DNA of 64,000 nt from an uncultured Lachnospiraceae bacterium. Its GTDB lineage: Bacteria; Bacillota; Clostridia; Lachnospirales; Lachnospiraceae. The position numbers and the translations under genes are program-made. Under the pieces are notes generated by a model. The model searched no databases, was not told the DNA's origin, and saw nothing but the letters and a program-made list of their open reading frames with translations. This document shows positions 42,408 through 52,286 of the stretch, piece after piece. The number at the start of each line of letters is the position of its first letter. Position 1 is the stretch's first letter. The stretch is from assembly GCA_910586205.1 (NCBI GenBank), contig CAJUGD010000005.1, positions 62,001 to 126,000 on the forward strand, in the 5' to 3' direction.

Positions 42408-43046
42408 ATGAATGATGTTTTACTGCCTCAGGTCAACAATAATTGCCGGTTCTGCAACTTCAATCAATGGATGCCGGCAGGCGTGCGTGTCTTAAATGCT
42501 GCTGTCAACTATAATCCATTTTCTGTCACCATCGGCAATACCAACGTTGCCTCAAGCCTTGACCAAGGCGCCATCACCCGCTACAGCCAGGTCAATCAGG
42601 GCTATCAGACCGTCACCTTATCCGGCGCCAATGGATATGTCTATGTGCAGAAACCAGTTTATATCGGAGACGGCATGACAACCATTGTAATAATTAACAC
42701 GGCATCCGGGCTGGATCTTCTTCCTGTGTCTGACTCAGCCTGTGCTACCAATTCTTTCAGCGCCTGTATTCGGGTAGCAAATGTAGCCTATTACAGCGGT
42801 CCGGTTAATGTAAGAATTGGGAATGTAGTATTCTCCTCCATTCCCTTCCAGGATGTAACCTCCTTCAGCCGTGTCACCTCAGGAAGCTATACCGCACAGA
42901 TCAGCCGTCCTCAGCATCCCAACAATCCCCTGCTGTCTGTGCCTCTTAATCTTAATTCCAACCGTATCTACACCCTGTATGTCATGAACTGGAATCCGTC
43001 CTCTGATGCTGTTCAAACCTTCTTAGTGGAGGATCGTCGCAGCTGA
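42408..43046 (+). CDS. DUF4397 domain protein
   Basis: The 212-residue protein carries two DUF4397-like beta repeats (VRVLNAAVNYNPFSVTIGN and IRVANVAYYSGPVNVRIGN). There is no signal peptide. Start ATG follows GAGAGGA. The family has no known activity and is often surface-associated. Confidence 0.82.
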   Translation: MNDVLLPQVNNNCRFCNFNQWMPAGVRVLNAAVNYNPFSVTIGNTNVASSLDQGAITRYSQVNQGYQTVTLSGANGYVYVQKPVYIGDGMTTIVIINTASGLDLLPVSDSACATNSFSACIRVANVAYYSGPVNVRIGNVVFSSIPFQDVTSFSRVTSGSYTAQISRPQHPNNPLLSVPLNLNSNRIYTLYVMNWNPSSDAVQTFLVEDRRS

Positions 43047-43215
43047 TTGAACTAAGTAAATAAGCAAAAGCCTGATAAAGCGCTGACGGTAAAAAACAAT
43101 CCATAAAAATTTTTTCCGTCGGCGCAATATTACTGAATGAAACCACATTGTGAATAGATTTTTTTTTAAAGTTGTGGTATGATGAAAACAGTAACAATAT
43201 GAGGAGGAGAGAATT

Positions 43216-44268
43216 ATGGCAAAGTATATGGCGTATGTAGGGTCTTACTCCTACACCGGCAAGGCAAAGGGAATCACAGTTTACGATGTAGATGTAGAGA
43301 AAGGGAAATTCGAGAAGCGTTGCGAGGTGGAAGTGGACAACTCCTCTTATGTGATTGCCTCCAAAAATGGTGATACCCTGTACTCTATTGCTGATGAAGG
43401 TGTAGTGTCATTCCGTATTCTCCAGAACGGAAGCCTTTCTCGTCTGAACAGTACCAAGATCAACGGCATGAGAGGCTGCCATCTGTCTACGGATACAGGG
43501 GACAAGTATATCTTTGTTTCCGGCTACCATGACGGCAAGACCACAGTCCTGCGGCTGCGCAGGGACGGCGGCGTAGGAGAGATTGTGGATGGTGTATTCC
43601 ATAAAGGTATGGGAAGCGTTGCAGAACGGAATTTTCGGCCTCACATTACATGCACCAGGAGAACTCCGGATCATAAATATGTGCTGACGGCAGACTCCGG
43701 TATGGACCAGGTACAGATTTATCGTTTCAATGATAAGGAGGAACGGCTGATTCAGGTAGATGCAATCCGTTGCGAGAGAGAATCTGCACCAAGACATTTC
43801 CGGTTCAGCAATGACGGCAAATTTATCTATTTGATGTATGAACAGAAAAACGTCATTGATGTATACACCTATGAGGGAAATGATCGAGTGCCGCAAATTG
43901 AGAAAATTCAAACCATCTCCACTATGGGTCCAAAAGGAAAAAAGATTGCCGCTGCCTGCTGCATGCGTTTCTCAGAAGACCAGCAGTATGTATATTGCGG
44001 CAATGCAGGGGATGAAACCGTCTCGATTTTCAGAAGGAATGCTGAGACAGGAATGTTAGAGCTTCTGTGCAGCCTGCCCCCAAGCGGAGAATATCCCAAA
44101 GATATCGCCGTGTTCCCTGACAATAAGCATATTGCGGTAATGAACCATGAAAGCGGAAATATTACCTTTTTTGCTGTGGACTATGAAAAAGGGCTGCTGG
44201 TAATGTGTGCTAAAGAAATAAAGTGCAATCAGCCTAATTGTTGTGCAATCGTAAGAGTAGCTCCGTAA
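43216..44268 (+). CDS. Lactonase family protein (6-phosphogluconolactonase-type beta-propeller)
   Basis: The 350-residue protein begins YVGSYSYTGKAKGITVYDVD, given here as YVGSYSYTGKAKG, and contains HFRFSNDGKFIY and PKDIAVFPDNKHI, typical of the YbhE/Pgl seven-bladed family. It probably hydrolyses a sugar lactone. Start ATG follows GAGGAGGAGAG. Confidence 0.87.
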   Translation: MAKYMAYVGSYSYTGKAKGITVYDVDVEKGKFEKRCEVEVDNSSYVIASKNGDTLYSIADEGVVSFRILQNGSLSRLNSTKINGMRGCHLSTDTGDKYIFVSGYHDGKTTVLRLRRDGGVGEIVDGVFHKGMGSVAERNFRPHITCTRRTPDHKYVLTADSGMDQVQIYRFNDKEERLIQVDAIRCERESAPRHFRFSNDGKFIYLMYEQKNVIDVYTYEGNDRVPQIEKIQTISTMGPKGKKIAAACCMRFSEDQQYVYCGNAGDETVSIFRRNAETGMLELLCSLPPSGEYPKDIAVFPDNKHIAVMNHESGNITFFAVDYEKGLLVMCAKEIKCNQPNCCAIVRVAP

Positions 44269-44284
44269 AGGACATGCTTTGGCC

Positions 44285-44332
44285 GAATTATCACTTTTTA
44301 AAGTTGATGAAAAGACTAAAAAGTGATAATTC
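44285..44332. repeat. 16-bp perfect inverted repeat between lactonase and aroC
   Basis: GAATTATCACTTTTTA and TAAAAAGTGATAATTC flank a 16-nt loop. No T-run follows, so it is not a standard terminator. It could be an operator or processing stem. Confidence 0.6.
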
Positions 44333-44424
44333 CGTCAAAGAAATTCTATAAGCTATTTCATCTATATCTGTTTGCACCCATCAGAAATAATGTGCTGTAA
44401 AACGCGCACAAAATGGAGGAAATC

Positions 44425-45513
44425 ATGGCAGGCTCAACTTTTGGCACTATATTTCGGATTATGACATGGGGAGAGTCCCACGGTAAGGGTGTTGGTGTTA
44501 CCATTGACGGCTGTCCCGCGGGGCTTTCTTTATGTGAGGAGGATATACAGCAGTATCTTAACCGGAGAAAACCGGGACAGGGCAGGTTTGCCACAGCACG
44601 GCAGGAGGGAGATCAGGCAGAGCTTCTGTCAGGAGTATTTGAAGGAAAAACTACCGGAACCCCCATTTCATTGATTGTGAGAAACCAGGATCAAAGATCT
44701 CGGGACTATACAGCAATCATGGACGTGTACCGTCCAGGTCATGCAGATTACTGCTTTGACGCCAAATATGGCTTTCGGGATTACCGGGGCGGGGGAAGAT
44801 CCTCCGGCAGAGAAACCATCGGCAGGGTTGCTGCAGGAGCCGTGGCATGCAGGCTTCTTTCCTCCTATGGAATTTCTGTAGATGCTTACACAAAAAGTAT
44901 TGGAGAGATTGAGATTAATCCTGAACGGTTTGATTTGGCATACCGGGACATGAATCAGCTGTACATGCCAGATAGGGAATCAGCTAAAAAGGCAGCGCTT
45001 TATTTAGACAGTCTTATGGAAGATCAAGATTCGGCAGGCGGTGTAATAGAATGTCTGATCCGCGGAGTTCCGGCCGGAATCGGAGAACCAGTCTTTGATA
45101 AGCTGGATGCATGTCTGGCAAAAGCAGTCATGTCTATCGGAGCAGTAAAAGGCTTTGAGATTGGAGATGGCTTTAAGGCAGCAAAAAGCCGCGGCTCGGA
45201 AAATAATGATGAATTTTATGCAGATGCTCAGGGAAAACTAAAGAAAAGAACCAATCATTCCGGCGGAATCTTAGGAGGTATCAGCGATGGAAGTGACATT
45301 ATATTCCGGGCTGCTTTTAAACCGACTCCATCTATTGCAAGGCCGCAGAAGACGGTAAACCGTGTCGGAGAAAATGTAGAGATTAATATCAAAGGGCGGC
45401 ATGACCCGATTATAGTTCCCCGGGCTGTGGTGGTTGTAGAAGCTATGGCAGCGCTGACCATAGCGGATTTGCTGCTTATGGCAAGGAGTTCTAAAGTAAA
45501 AAATTATAAATAA
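44425..45513 (+). CDS. aroC: Chorismate synthase
   Basis: The 362-residue protein has TWGESHGKGVGV, the DYRGGGRSSGRET flavin-binding block, and EVVVEAMAAL-like closing region. It converts EPSP to chorismate with reduced FMN. ATG 44425 is preferred because TGGAGGAAATC precedes it. It is 18 bp before rpiB. Confidence 0.96.
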   Translation: MAGSTFGTIFRIMTWGESHGKGVGVTIDGCPAGLSLCEEDIQQYLNRRKPGQGRFATARQEGDQAELLSGVFEGKTTGTPISLIVRNQDQRSRDYTAIMDVYRPGHADYCFDAKYGFRDYRGGGRSSGRETIGRVAAGAVACRLLSSYGISVDAYTKSIGEIEINPERFDLAYRDMNQLYMPDRESAKKAALYLDSLMEDQDSAGGVIECLIRGVPAGIGEPVFDKLDACLAKAVMSIGAVKGFEIGDGFKAAKSRGSENNDEFYADAQGKLKKRTNHSGGILGGISDGSDIIFRAAFKPTPSIARPQKTVNRVGENVEINIKGRHDPIIVPRAVVVVEAMAALTIADLLLMARSSKVKNYK

Positions 45514-45530
45514 ACACAAAGGAGACAGGC

Positions 45531-45968
45531 ATGAAAATAGCAATGGGAAACGATCATTCTGCTGTGGAAATGAAAACCGTTATCCGGGAATATGTAGAAG
45601 CAAAGGGATATGAAGTTATTGATTTTGGAACCAATACCGGCGAGAGCTGTGATTATCCGGAATACGGAGAAAAAGTGGGGCGTGCTGTAGCCTCGGGAGA
45701 GGCTGATTATGGGATCGCCATCTGCGGAACCGGAATCGGAATCGGAATTGCTGCAGGAAAAGTTAAGGGAATCCGGGTCTGTACCTGCAGTGAGCCATAC
45801 AGCGCCCGCCTGTCCCGTATGCACAACAATACCAATGTACTGACCTTCGGCGCGCGGGTTATCGGCACAGAGATGGCTAAGATGATTGTGGATGAATGGC
45901 TGGATAATGCCTACGAGGGAGGACGTCATGACAGACGGGTGGCACAGCTCATGGAAATAGAAGGATAG
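45531..45968 (+). CDS. rpiB: Ribose-5-phosphate isomerase B
   Basis: The 145-residue protein begins MKIAMGNDHSAVEMK, with the active-site Cys in ICGTGIGIGIA and HNNTNVLTFGARV. It interconverts ribose 5-phosphate and ribulose 5-phosphate. Confidence 0.95.
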   Translation: MKIAMGNDHSAVEMKTVIREYVEAKGYEVIDFGTNTGESCDYPEYGEKVGRAVASGEADYGIAICGTGIGIGIAAGKVKGIRVCTCSEPYSARLSRMHNNTNVLTFGARVIGTEMAKMIVDEWLDNAYEGGRHDRRVAQLMEIEG

Positions 45969-45976
45969 CTTTAATA

Positions 45977-46024
45977 AAGGGGATGTCGGGAAATAAGGGG
46001 CGATCTATTTCCCGACATCTCCTT
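45977..46024. terminator. Bidirectional terminator between rpiB and asnA
   Basis: GATGTCGGGAAATA pairs perfectly with TATTTCCCGACATC. It sits between two convergent genes. Confidence 0.75.
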
Positions 46025-46043
46025 ATGTTTCAATTAAATTTCT

Positions 46044-47051
46044 TCAAAGCAGGATAATATGATTCTCACGGCATAACTTCCGCATATCCTCTGGCCACAG
46101 ACTTGCCTGAACCTCCCCCACATGAGCACGATTCAAAAGAAGCATACAAAGACGGGACTGGCCGATACCGCCGCCTATGGTACAAGGAAGCTCACCCGAT
46201 AAGAGCATTTTATGATAAGGAAGCTCTCTGCGGTCATCGCAGCCTGCCTTGGTAAGCTGTTCATCTAAAGACTTTTCATCTACCCGGATTCCCATGCTGG
46301 AAATCTCCAGCGCACAATCCAGCAGATCATACCAGAACAGTATATCTCCGTTAAGCTGCCAGTCATCATAATCCGGAGCCCTGCCATCATGAGGCTTTCC
46401 ATTTTTCAGCTTCTCTCCGATCTTCATAAGGAATACGCACCCATGTTCTTTTGTAATAAGATTCTCTCTTTCCTTTGGGGTTTTGTCAGGATAGCGTTCT
46501 TCTAACTCTTCAGAAGTTACAAAGGTAATATCCTTTGGCAGATGTTTGACTGCATCCGGATATTTATACCAGACCTCATGCTGCATATGCTTAATAATCT
46601 TAAAGATTGTACATACAGTCTCCTTCAGGGTTTCTGTATTTCTCTGTTCTCTGGTAATCACCTTTTCCCAATCCCATTGATCGACATAGCAGGAATGAAG
46701 GTTATCCAGCTCCTCATCCCGGCGAATAGCGTTCATATTGGTATAAAGTCCCTCACCCGGCTGAAATCCATATTCCTTTAAAGCCATTCTTTTCCACTTG
46801 GCAAGAGACTGAACCACCTCAATTCTTTCTCCGGGAAAAGCATACATATCAAATTCAACCGGACGCTCCACACCGTTAAGATTGTCATTCAAGCCGCTGG
46901 ATTGTTCTACGAACAGAGGAGCAGAAATCCGCTCCAAATGCATCTCCCGGCCAAATTCCTTCTGAAACGTATCGCGGATGTATTTGATTGCCTCCTGAGT
47001 TTCCCGAACCGTCAGATGAGGATCATAGGCTTTCGGTATTATCAATCCCAT
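46044..47051 (-). CDS. asnA: Aspartate-ammonia ligase
   Basis: The 335-residue protein contains VEQSSGLNDNLNGVERPVEF, VVQSLAKWKR, VDQWDWEKVI and GGIGQSRLCMLLL. It is a class II synthetase-like enzyme making asparagine from aspartate and ammonia. ATG 47051 follows GGGAGG. Confidence 0.96.
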   Translation of the reverse strand: MGLIIPKAYDPHLTVRETQEAIKYIRDTFQKEFGREMHLERISAPLFVEQSSGLNDNLNGVERPVEFDMYAFPGERIEVVQSLAKWKRMALKEYGFQPGEGLYTNMNAIRRDEELDNLHSCYVDQWDWEKVITREQRNTETLKETVCTIFKIIKHMQHEVWYKYPDAVKHLPKDITFVTSEELEERYPDKTPKERENLITKEHGCVFLMKIGEKLKNGKPHDGRAPDYDDWQLNGDILFWYDLLDCALEISSMGIRVDEKSLDEQLTKAGCDDRRELPYHKMLLSGELPCTIGGGIGQSRLCMLLLNRAHVGEVQASLWPEDMRKLCRENHIILL

Positions 47052-47190
47052 ATTATTTCCTCCCATTGATTTCCTGATATAAATTTATCCTGCTTATCGT
47101 ATCATTATTCCTTAATTTATACAAGCACTATTTATGATAAAACAAATACGATCCACTGTCAAAAAAACTCAAAAATCTCTCTTAATGATA

Positions 47191-47218
47191 TTGACAGAAC
47201 CATATTTTTCTGTATAAT
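47191..47218 (+). promoter_or_regulatory. Promoter of the cupin-regulator/pot genes
   Basis: TTGACA, a 16-nt spacer and TATAAT. The 120-nt leader holds three related TAAACTTT-type repeats (near 47245, 47282 and 47310) that could bind the XRE-cupin protein. Confidence 0.7.
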
Positions 47219-47340
47219 GGTATTTGCTGTCGGTTTATTATTACTAAACTTTTTACTTATTTTCATAGTCAGTTAGTATATGTAAACTTTAAGATTAATT
47301 TTTTTATAGTAAACCTTTTTTGCACATTGGGAGGCAATAC

Positions 47341-47874
47341 ATGGATATCGGTTTAAAATTAAAGGAACTCCGGGTATTAAAGGGTCTTACCCAGGAGGAG
47401 CTTGCTGACCGTTCCGAGCTGTCCAAGGGATTTATTTCCCAGGTAGAGCGGAACCTGACATCCCCCTCCATTGCAACCCTGACAGATATTCTTCAATGTC
47501 TGGGCACCACTTTAGGCGAGTTTTTTTATGAAAGCCCTGACGAGCAGATCGTATTCGGAAAGTCAGACTATTTTGAAAAATACGATCCGGAACTAAAAAA
47601 CGAAATCAAGTGGATCATTCCGAACGCCCAGAAAAATGTGATGGAACCGATTCTTCTGACCTTAGAGGCAGGCGGAGAGACCTATCCGGATAATCCCCAT
47701 GAAGGAGAGGAATTTGGCTATGTGCTGCAGGGCTCTGTTGCCATCCATATCGGTAATCAGGTTTTTCGGGCAAAAAAAGGAGAATCCTTTTATTTTGTCC
47801 CAGACAAAAAGCATTTTCTTTCCAGCAAAGCAGGAGCTGTCTTATTGTGGGTCAGCTCACCGCCGAGCTTTTAA
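47341..47874 (+). CDS. XRE-cupin transcriptional regulator (PuuR-like)
   Basis: The 177-residue protein has an N-terminal helix-turn-helix (LTQEELADRSELSKGFISQVER) and a C-terminal cupin domain (GEEFGYVLQGSVAIHIGNQ, KHFLSSKAGAVLLWV). It resembles PuuR-type sensors of polyamines. It sits 111 bp before potABCD, which it most likely controls. ATG 47341 follows GGGAGG. Confidence 0.9.
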   Translation: MDIGLKLKELRVLKGLTQEELADRSELSKGFISQVERNLTSPSIATLTDILQCLGTTLGEFFYESPDEQIVFGKSDYFEKYDPELKNEIKWIIPNAQKNVMEPILLTLEAGGETYPDNPHEGEEFGYVLQGSVAIHIGNQVFRAKKGESFYFVPDKKHFLSSKAGAVLLWVSSPPSF

Positions 47875-47985
47875 AGTTGGCTATTTTCATAATCAGCCGG
47901 AAATATTATTATGTCGGATCCTGCTGCCTTTACTTTTACGTAGAAATACATTCCCAGGTTTCCAGATACATAGGAGGAATATACT

Positions 47986-49062
47986 ATGAGCCAGCCCTTG
48001 ATTGATTTAAGAAACATTTCCAAAAGCTTTGACGGAACTGTTGTTTTAGATGATCTGAATCTCTCTGTGGCGGAGAATACCTTTGTGACCCTGTTAGGCC
48101 CCAGCGGCTGCGGCAAAACCACCACCCTGCGGATCATAGGCGGTTTTGAGACTGCCGATCAAGGACAGGTGATCTTCGACGGTGAGGATATAAGCAAGCT
48201 TCCGCCAAACAAGCGCCAGCTTAATACCGTATTCCAAAAATACGCCCTGTTTTCCCATATGAACATTGCGGAAAACATTGCTTTTGGCTTAAAGATCAAA
48301 GGCAAATCAAAATCCTACATCCAGGATAAGATTCAATATGCTTTAAAGCTGGTAAACTTAGACGGCTATGAGAACCGTTCTGTCAGTTCCTTAAGCGGAG
48401 GACAGCAGCAGCGAATCGCCATTGCCCGGGCCATTGTAAACGAACCCCGCGTTCTGCTTTTAGACGAGCCGTTAGGCGCTCTTGACCTAAAGCTGCGTCA
48501 GGATATGCAATATGAACTGATCCGCCTAAAAAATGAGCTGGGTATCACGTTTATCTATGTGACCCATGATCAGGAGGAGGCTCTTACCATGTCTGATACC
48601 ATTGTTGTCATGAACCAGGGGTATATTCAGCAGATGGGCACTCCCGAGCAGATCTACAATGAACCGGAAAATGCCTTTGTAGCAGATTTCATCGGGGAAA
48701 GCAATATTGTTCCAGGTATTATGATACGAGATGAGCTGGTAGAGATCTTCGGCGCACGCTTTGCCTGTGTGGATAAAGGCTTTGGCAGCAACCGGCCTGT
48801 AGATGTGGTAATCCGGCCGGAGGATATTGATCTGGTAGAACCTTCTGCCGGAACTCTTACCGGAGTGTGCACTCATCTGATCTTTAAGGGCGTACACTAT
48901 GAGATGGAGGTAACGACTCCTGATGGTTTTGAATGGCTGGTTCACAGCACAGACCTTTGCCCTGTGGGCAAGGAAGTAGGCATTCATGTGGATCCCTTTG
49001 ATATCCAGATTATGAATAAACCTGCTTCAGAGGATGAGGAGGCCGTGGGAGTCAATGAGTAA
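47986..49062 (+). CDS. potA: Spermidine/putrescine ABC transporter ATPase
   Basis: The 358-residue protein has Walker A GPSGCGKTT, signature LSGGQQQR, Walker B VLLLDEP and a C-terminal TOBE domain. First of potABCD, with 8-nt overlap into potB. Confidence 0.94.
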   Translation: MSQPLIDLRNISKSFDGTVVLDDLNLSVAENTFVTLLGPSGCGKTTTLRIIGGFETADQGQVIFDGEDISKLPPNKRQLNTVFQKYALFSHMNIAENIAFGLKIKGKSKSYIQDKIQYALKLVNLDGYENRSVSSLSGGQQQRIAIARAIVNEPRVLLLDEPLGALDLKLRQDMQYELIRLKNELGITFIYVTHDQEEALTMSDTIVVMNQGYIQQMGTPEQIYNEPENAFVADFIGESNIVPGIMIRDELVEIFGARFACVDKGFGSNRPVDVVIRPEDIDLVEPSAGTLTGVCTHLIFKGVHYEMEVTTPDGFEWLVHSTDLCPVGKEVGIHVDPFDIQIMNKPASEDEEAVGVNE

Positions 49063-49867
49063 GAAACTATTAGCCGCACCCTATCTGGTATGGATGGCAG
49101 GCTTTATTATCATTCCGTTAGCGCTGATTGTATATTATGGACTTACAGACCGGGATGGTGCTTTTACCATTGCAAATGTAGCATCCATCGGCACTCCGGA
49201 ACATGTAAAAGCTTTGTGGCTGTCTCTTTGGCTGTCCTTAATCAGCACTGTTGTCTGTCTGATCCTTGCCTATCCTCTGGCCATGATCTTGCGGAATCGA
49301 GGCATAGGACGGGGAAGTTTTATTGTATTTATCTTCATCCTTCCCATGTGGATGAATTTCCTGCTGCGTACCATGGCATGGCAGACTCTGTTGGAGAAGA
49401 ACGGTGTGATCAATGGAATATTATCTCTTTTACACCTTCCTGGACAGAGCCTTATTAATACTCCCGGCGCTATTATTTTAGGTATGGTTTATAACTTTCT
49501 GCCTTTTATGGTACTGCCGATTTACAATGTGCTCTGCAAGATTGATGACGATACGATCAATGCAGCGCGGGATTTAGGGGCAAATTCATTACAAATCCTG
49601 CTTCGGATCTGGTTTCCTTTAAGCGTTCCTGGGATTATCAGCGGTATTACCATGGTATTTGTCCCGGCGCTTACTACCTTTGTTATCTCTAACCTGTTAG
49701 GAGGAAGCAAGATTCTTCTGATAGGGAATGTGATCGAACAGGAATTTACCAAAGGAAGCAACTGGCATTTAGGTTCCGGTCTTTCCCTGGTACTGATGGT
49801 CTTTATTCTTATCAGTATGGCAGTTATTGCCAAGTATGATAAAAACGGAGAAGGGAGTGCATTCTAA
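49055..49867 (+). CDS. potB: Spermidine/putrescine ABC transporter permease
   Basis: A 270-residue protein with six membrane segments and the permease EAA-like loop (NAARDLGANSLQILLRIWFPLSVPGI). ATG 49055 lies inside the end of potA and the stop overlaps the potC start. Confidence 0.93.
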   Translation: MSKKLLAAPYLVWMAGFIIIPLALIVYYGLTDRDGAFTIANVASIGTPEHVKALWLSLWLSLISTVVCLILAYPLAMILRNRGIGRGSFIVFIFILPMWMNFLLRTMAWQTLLEKNGVINGILSLLHLPGQSLINTPGAIILGMVYNFLPFMVLPIYNVLCKIDDDTINAARDLGANSLQILLRIWFPLSVPGIISGITMVFVPALTTFVISNLLGGSKILLIGNVIEQEFTKGSNWHLGSGLSLVLMVFILISMAVIAKYDKNGEGSAF

Positions 49868-50667
49868 TGAACAGGCTGCGGCGTTTTCTCAGACGGACTT
49901 GGCAGGACTTTTACCTGGTGCTGATTATGGTCTTTTTGTATGCTCCCATTGCAACCATGATGGTTCTGTCCTTTAATTCCTCCAAATCCCGCACCCAATG
50001 GGGCGGATTTACACTTCGGTGGTACGCGGATATGTTTGCCAGCCGTAATATTATAGCAGCCCTGCACAACACGCTGCTGATTGCTTTTCTCTCTGCCCTT
50101 ATCGCTACCGTGATCGGGGTGGCTGCCTGTATTGCCATTAATACTATGAAGCCGGTACACAAAGCCATTGTAATGGGAATCACCAATATTCCCATGCTTA
50201 ACGCAGATATTGTTACCGGGATTTCCCTTATGCTGGCATTCATTGCTTTTGGAATATCCTTAGGCTTTAAAACTATCCTGATTGCTCATATTACTTTTAA
50301 TATTCCTTATGTAATTTTAAGTGTAATGCCTAAGCTAAAGCAGACAAACCGATCCACTTATGAGGCTGCTATGGATTTAGGAGCCGGTCCTGTATTTGCC
50401 TTTTTTAAAGTGGTCTTTCCGGATATTCTGCCTGGTGTTCTGTCCGGATTTTTGCTGGCCTTCACCATGTCCTTAGATGATTTTATTATCACACATTTTA
50501 CAAAAGGAGCAGGTATTAATACCCTTTCTACTCTTATATACAGTGAAGTGCGCCGGGGCATCCGGCCTTCCATGTATGCTCTTTCTACGGTGATTTTTCT
50601 GACAGTGCTTACACTGCTGATATTCACTAATTTTGCCCCTCGAAAGAAAGCGGAAAAAAGGGTTTAA
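49867..50667 (+). CDS. potC: Spermidine/putrescine ABC transporter permease
   Basis: A 266-residue six-helix permease with EAAMDLGAGPVFAFFKVVFPDILPGV as its coupling loop. The ATG overlaps the potB stop (TAATG). Confidence 0.93.
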   Translation: MNRLRRFLRRTWQDFYLVLIMVFLYAPIATMMVLSFNSSKSRTQWGGFTLRWYADMFASRNIIAALHNTLLIAFLSALIATVIGVAACIAINTMKPVHKAIVMGITNIPMLNADIVTGISLMLAFIAFGISLGFKTILIAHITFNIPYVILSVMPKLKQTNRSTYEAAMDLGAGPVFAFFKVVFPDILPGVLSGFLLAFTMSLDDFIITHFTKGAGINTLSTLIYSEVRRGIRPSMYALSTVIFLTVLTLLIFTNFAPRKKAEKRV

Positions 50668-50705
50668 TATTTTTATTATATAAAAGAATATTAGGAGGAG
50701 TTTTT

Positions 50706-51851
50706 ATGAAAAAAAGATTGATTGTATGTGGTTTTGCGGCTGCTTTCATAGCCGTTCTGCTGACTGGCTGCGGCGGCAAAACTTCCGGCGGCGGAACCTC
50801 TGACAACAGTGCTGCTCCCGCAGAAGGCAGCAAGGAGGAAGAAGAATCCTCAGATGAATTATATGTATACAACTGGGGTGAGTATATAGACGAGGCTGTT
50901 ATTGACCAGTTTGAGGATGAAACCGGAATCCGGGTCATATATGATCTGTTTGAAACCAATGAAGAAATGTATCCTATCATTGAAGCCGGAGCCGTCACCT
51001 ATGATGCGGTCTGTCCCTCTGATTACATGATACAGAAAATGATAGAGAATAATCTTCTGGCAGAAATTAATTTCGATAACATATCCAACCTTAACCAGAT
51101 TGACCCTGCCTACCTGGAAATGTCCAAGTCCTTTGACCCGGAAAACAAATATTCCGTACCTTACTGCTGGGGAACCGTAGGTATTTTATATAATACCAAA
51201 CGCCTTGAGGAGCTGGGCGTCACACCGCCTACCAAATGGTCGGATCTGTGGGATGAAAAGCTGAGCGGTGAAATATTAATGCAGGACAGTGTCCGGGATG
51301 CTTTTATGGTTGCATTGAAAAAAGACGGCTTTTCCATGAACAGCTCAGACGAAGGTGAGCTTGAGCAGGCAAAGCAGGCTCTGATTGACCAAAAACCTTT
51401 GGTACAGGCATATGTCATTGACCAGGTAAGAGATAAAATGATCGGAGGAGAGGCCGCTGTAGGTGTAATCTATTCCGGTGAAATGCTTTATATCCAGGAG
51501 GAGGTGGCAAACCTGGGATTAGATTATTCTCTGGAATATGTAATTCCACAGGAAGGCACAAACCTTTGGCTGGATTCATGGGTAATTCCAAAAAATGCCA
51601 AAAATAAGACAAATGCTGAAAAATGGATTGATTTCCTCTGCCGTCCGGAGATTGCCAAAGCCAACTTTGAATATATTACTTATCCTACACCCAATAAAGG
51701 AGCCTTTGATCTGTTGGATGAAGACCTGCAAAATAACAAATCCGTATTTCCGGATAAGGATTCACTGGTAAACTGTGAAGTATTCCGCTATTTGGGAGAT
51801 GATGTGGATTCTGTTTATAATGATCTTTGGAAAGAGGTTAAATCCAATTAA
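50706..51851 (+). CDS. potD: Spermidine/putrescine-binding lipoprotein
   Basis: The 381-residue protein has a lipoprotein signal (AVLLTGCGG), then the PotD start ELYVYNWGEYIDE and the ligand-pocket blocks typical of the family. It delivers polyamines to PotABC. Confidence 0.93.
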   Translation: MKKRLIVCGFAAAFIAVLLTGCGGKTSGGGTSDNSAAPAEGSKEEEESSDELYVYNWGEYIDEAVIDQFEDETGIRVIYDLFETNEEMYPIIEAGAVTYDAVCPSDYMIQKMIENNLLAEINFDNISNLNQIDPAYLEMSKSFDPENKYSVPYCWGTVGILYNTKRLEELGVTPPTKWSDLWDEKLSGEILMQDSVRDAFMVALKKDGFSMNSSDEGELEQAKQALIDQKPLVQAYVIDQVRDKMIGGEAAVGVIYSGEMLYIQEEVANLGLDYSLEYVIPQEGTNLWLDSWVIPKNAKNKTNAEKWIDFLCRPEIAKANFEYITYPTPNKGAFDLLDEDLQNNKSVFPDKDSLVNCEVFRYLGDDVDSVYNDLWKEVKSN

Positions 51852-51935
51852 AGGACAGCATATTTCATGCATACCTTTGGTAAAATGCATATTTTTTCAC
51901 AAGCCGCACATACTACCTTCATAGGAGGTGGCATT

Positions 51936-52151
51936 ATGAGAAATAAAGCTTTAGATTACACAGCTTTAACCCTGGCTATTATCGGTGCAGTAAACTGGGG
52001 ACTGATTGGATTTTTTGACTTTAATCTGGTGGCTTCCATCTTCGGAGGCATGAGCTGGATTTCCCGAATCATCTACGGCCTGGTAGGATTGTGCGGACTT
52101 TATCTTATCAGCTTTTATATGCAGAATAATGATGTCCGCACACAATCTTAA
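51936..52151 (+). CDS. DUF378 small membrane protein
   Basis: The 71-residue protein has two membrane helices and the family pattern GAVNWGLIGFFDFNLV. Start ATG follows AGGAGG. Function unknown. Confidence 0.88.
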   Translation: MRNKALDYTALTLAIIGAVNWGLIGFFDFNLVASIFGGMSWISRIIYGLVGLCGLYLISFYMQNNDVRTQS

Positions 52152-52168
52152 ATGTAAATCCATGCATG

Positions 52169-52210
52169 GGCAGCAACCTTCTTAATCTTTAAGAGGCTGC
52201 TGCCTTTTTT
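52169..52210 (+). terminator. Terminator after DUF378 gene
   Basis: GGCAGCA-CCT-CTTAA pairs with TTAAG-GG-TGCTGCC and is followed by six T. Confidence 0.85.
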
Positions 52211-52286
52211 CTGTTTCTACTGTTTTTTTCTTCCTGTTTGTGATAAAATGTAGCCACAGAAATCTTAAATCCACGGAGGTTTTTAT

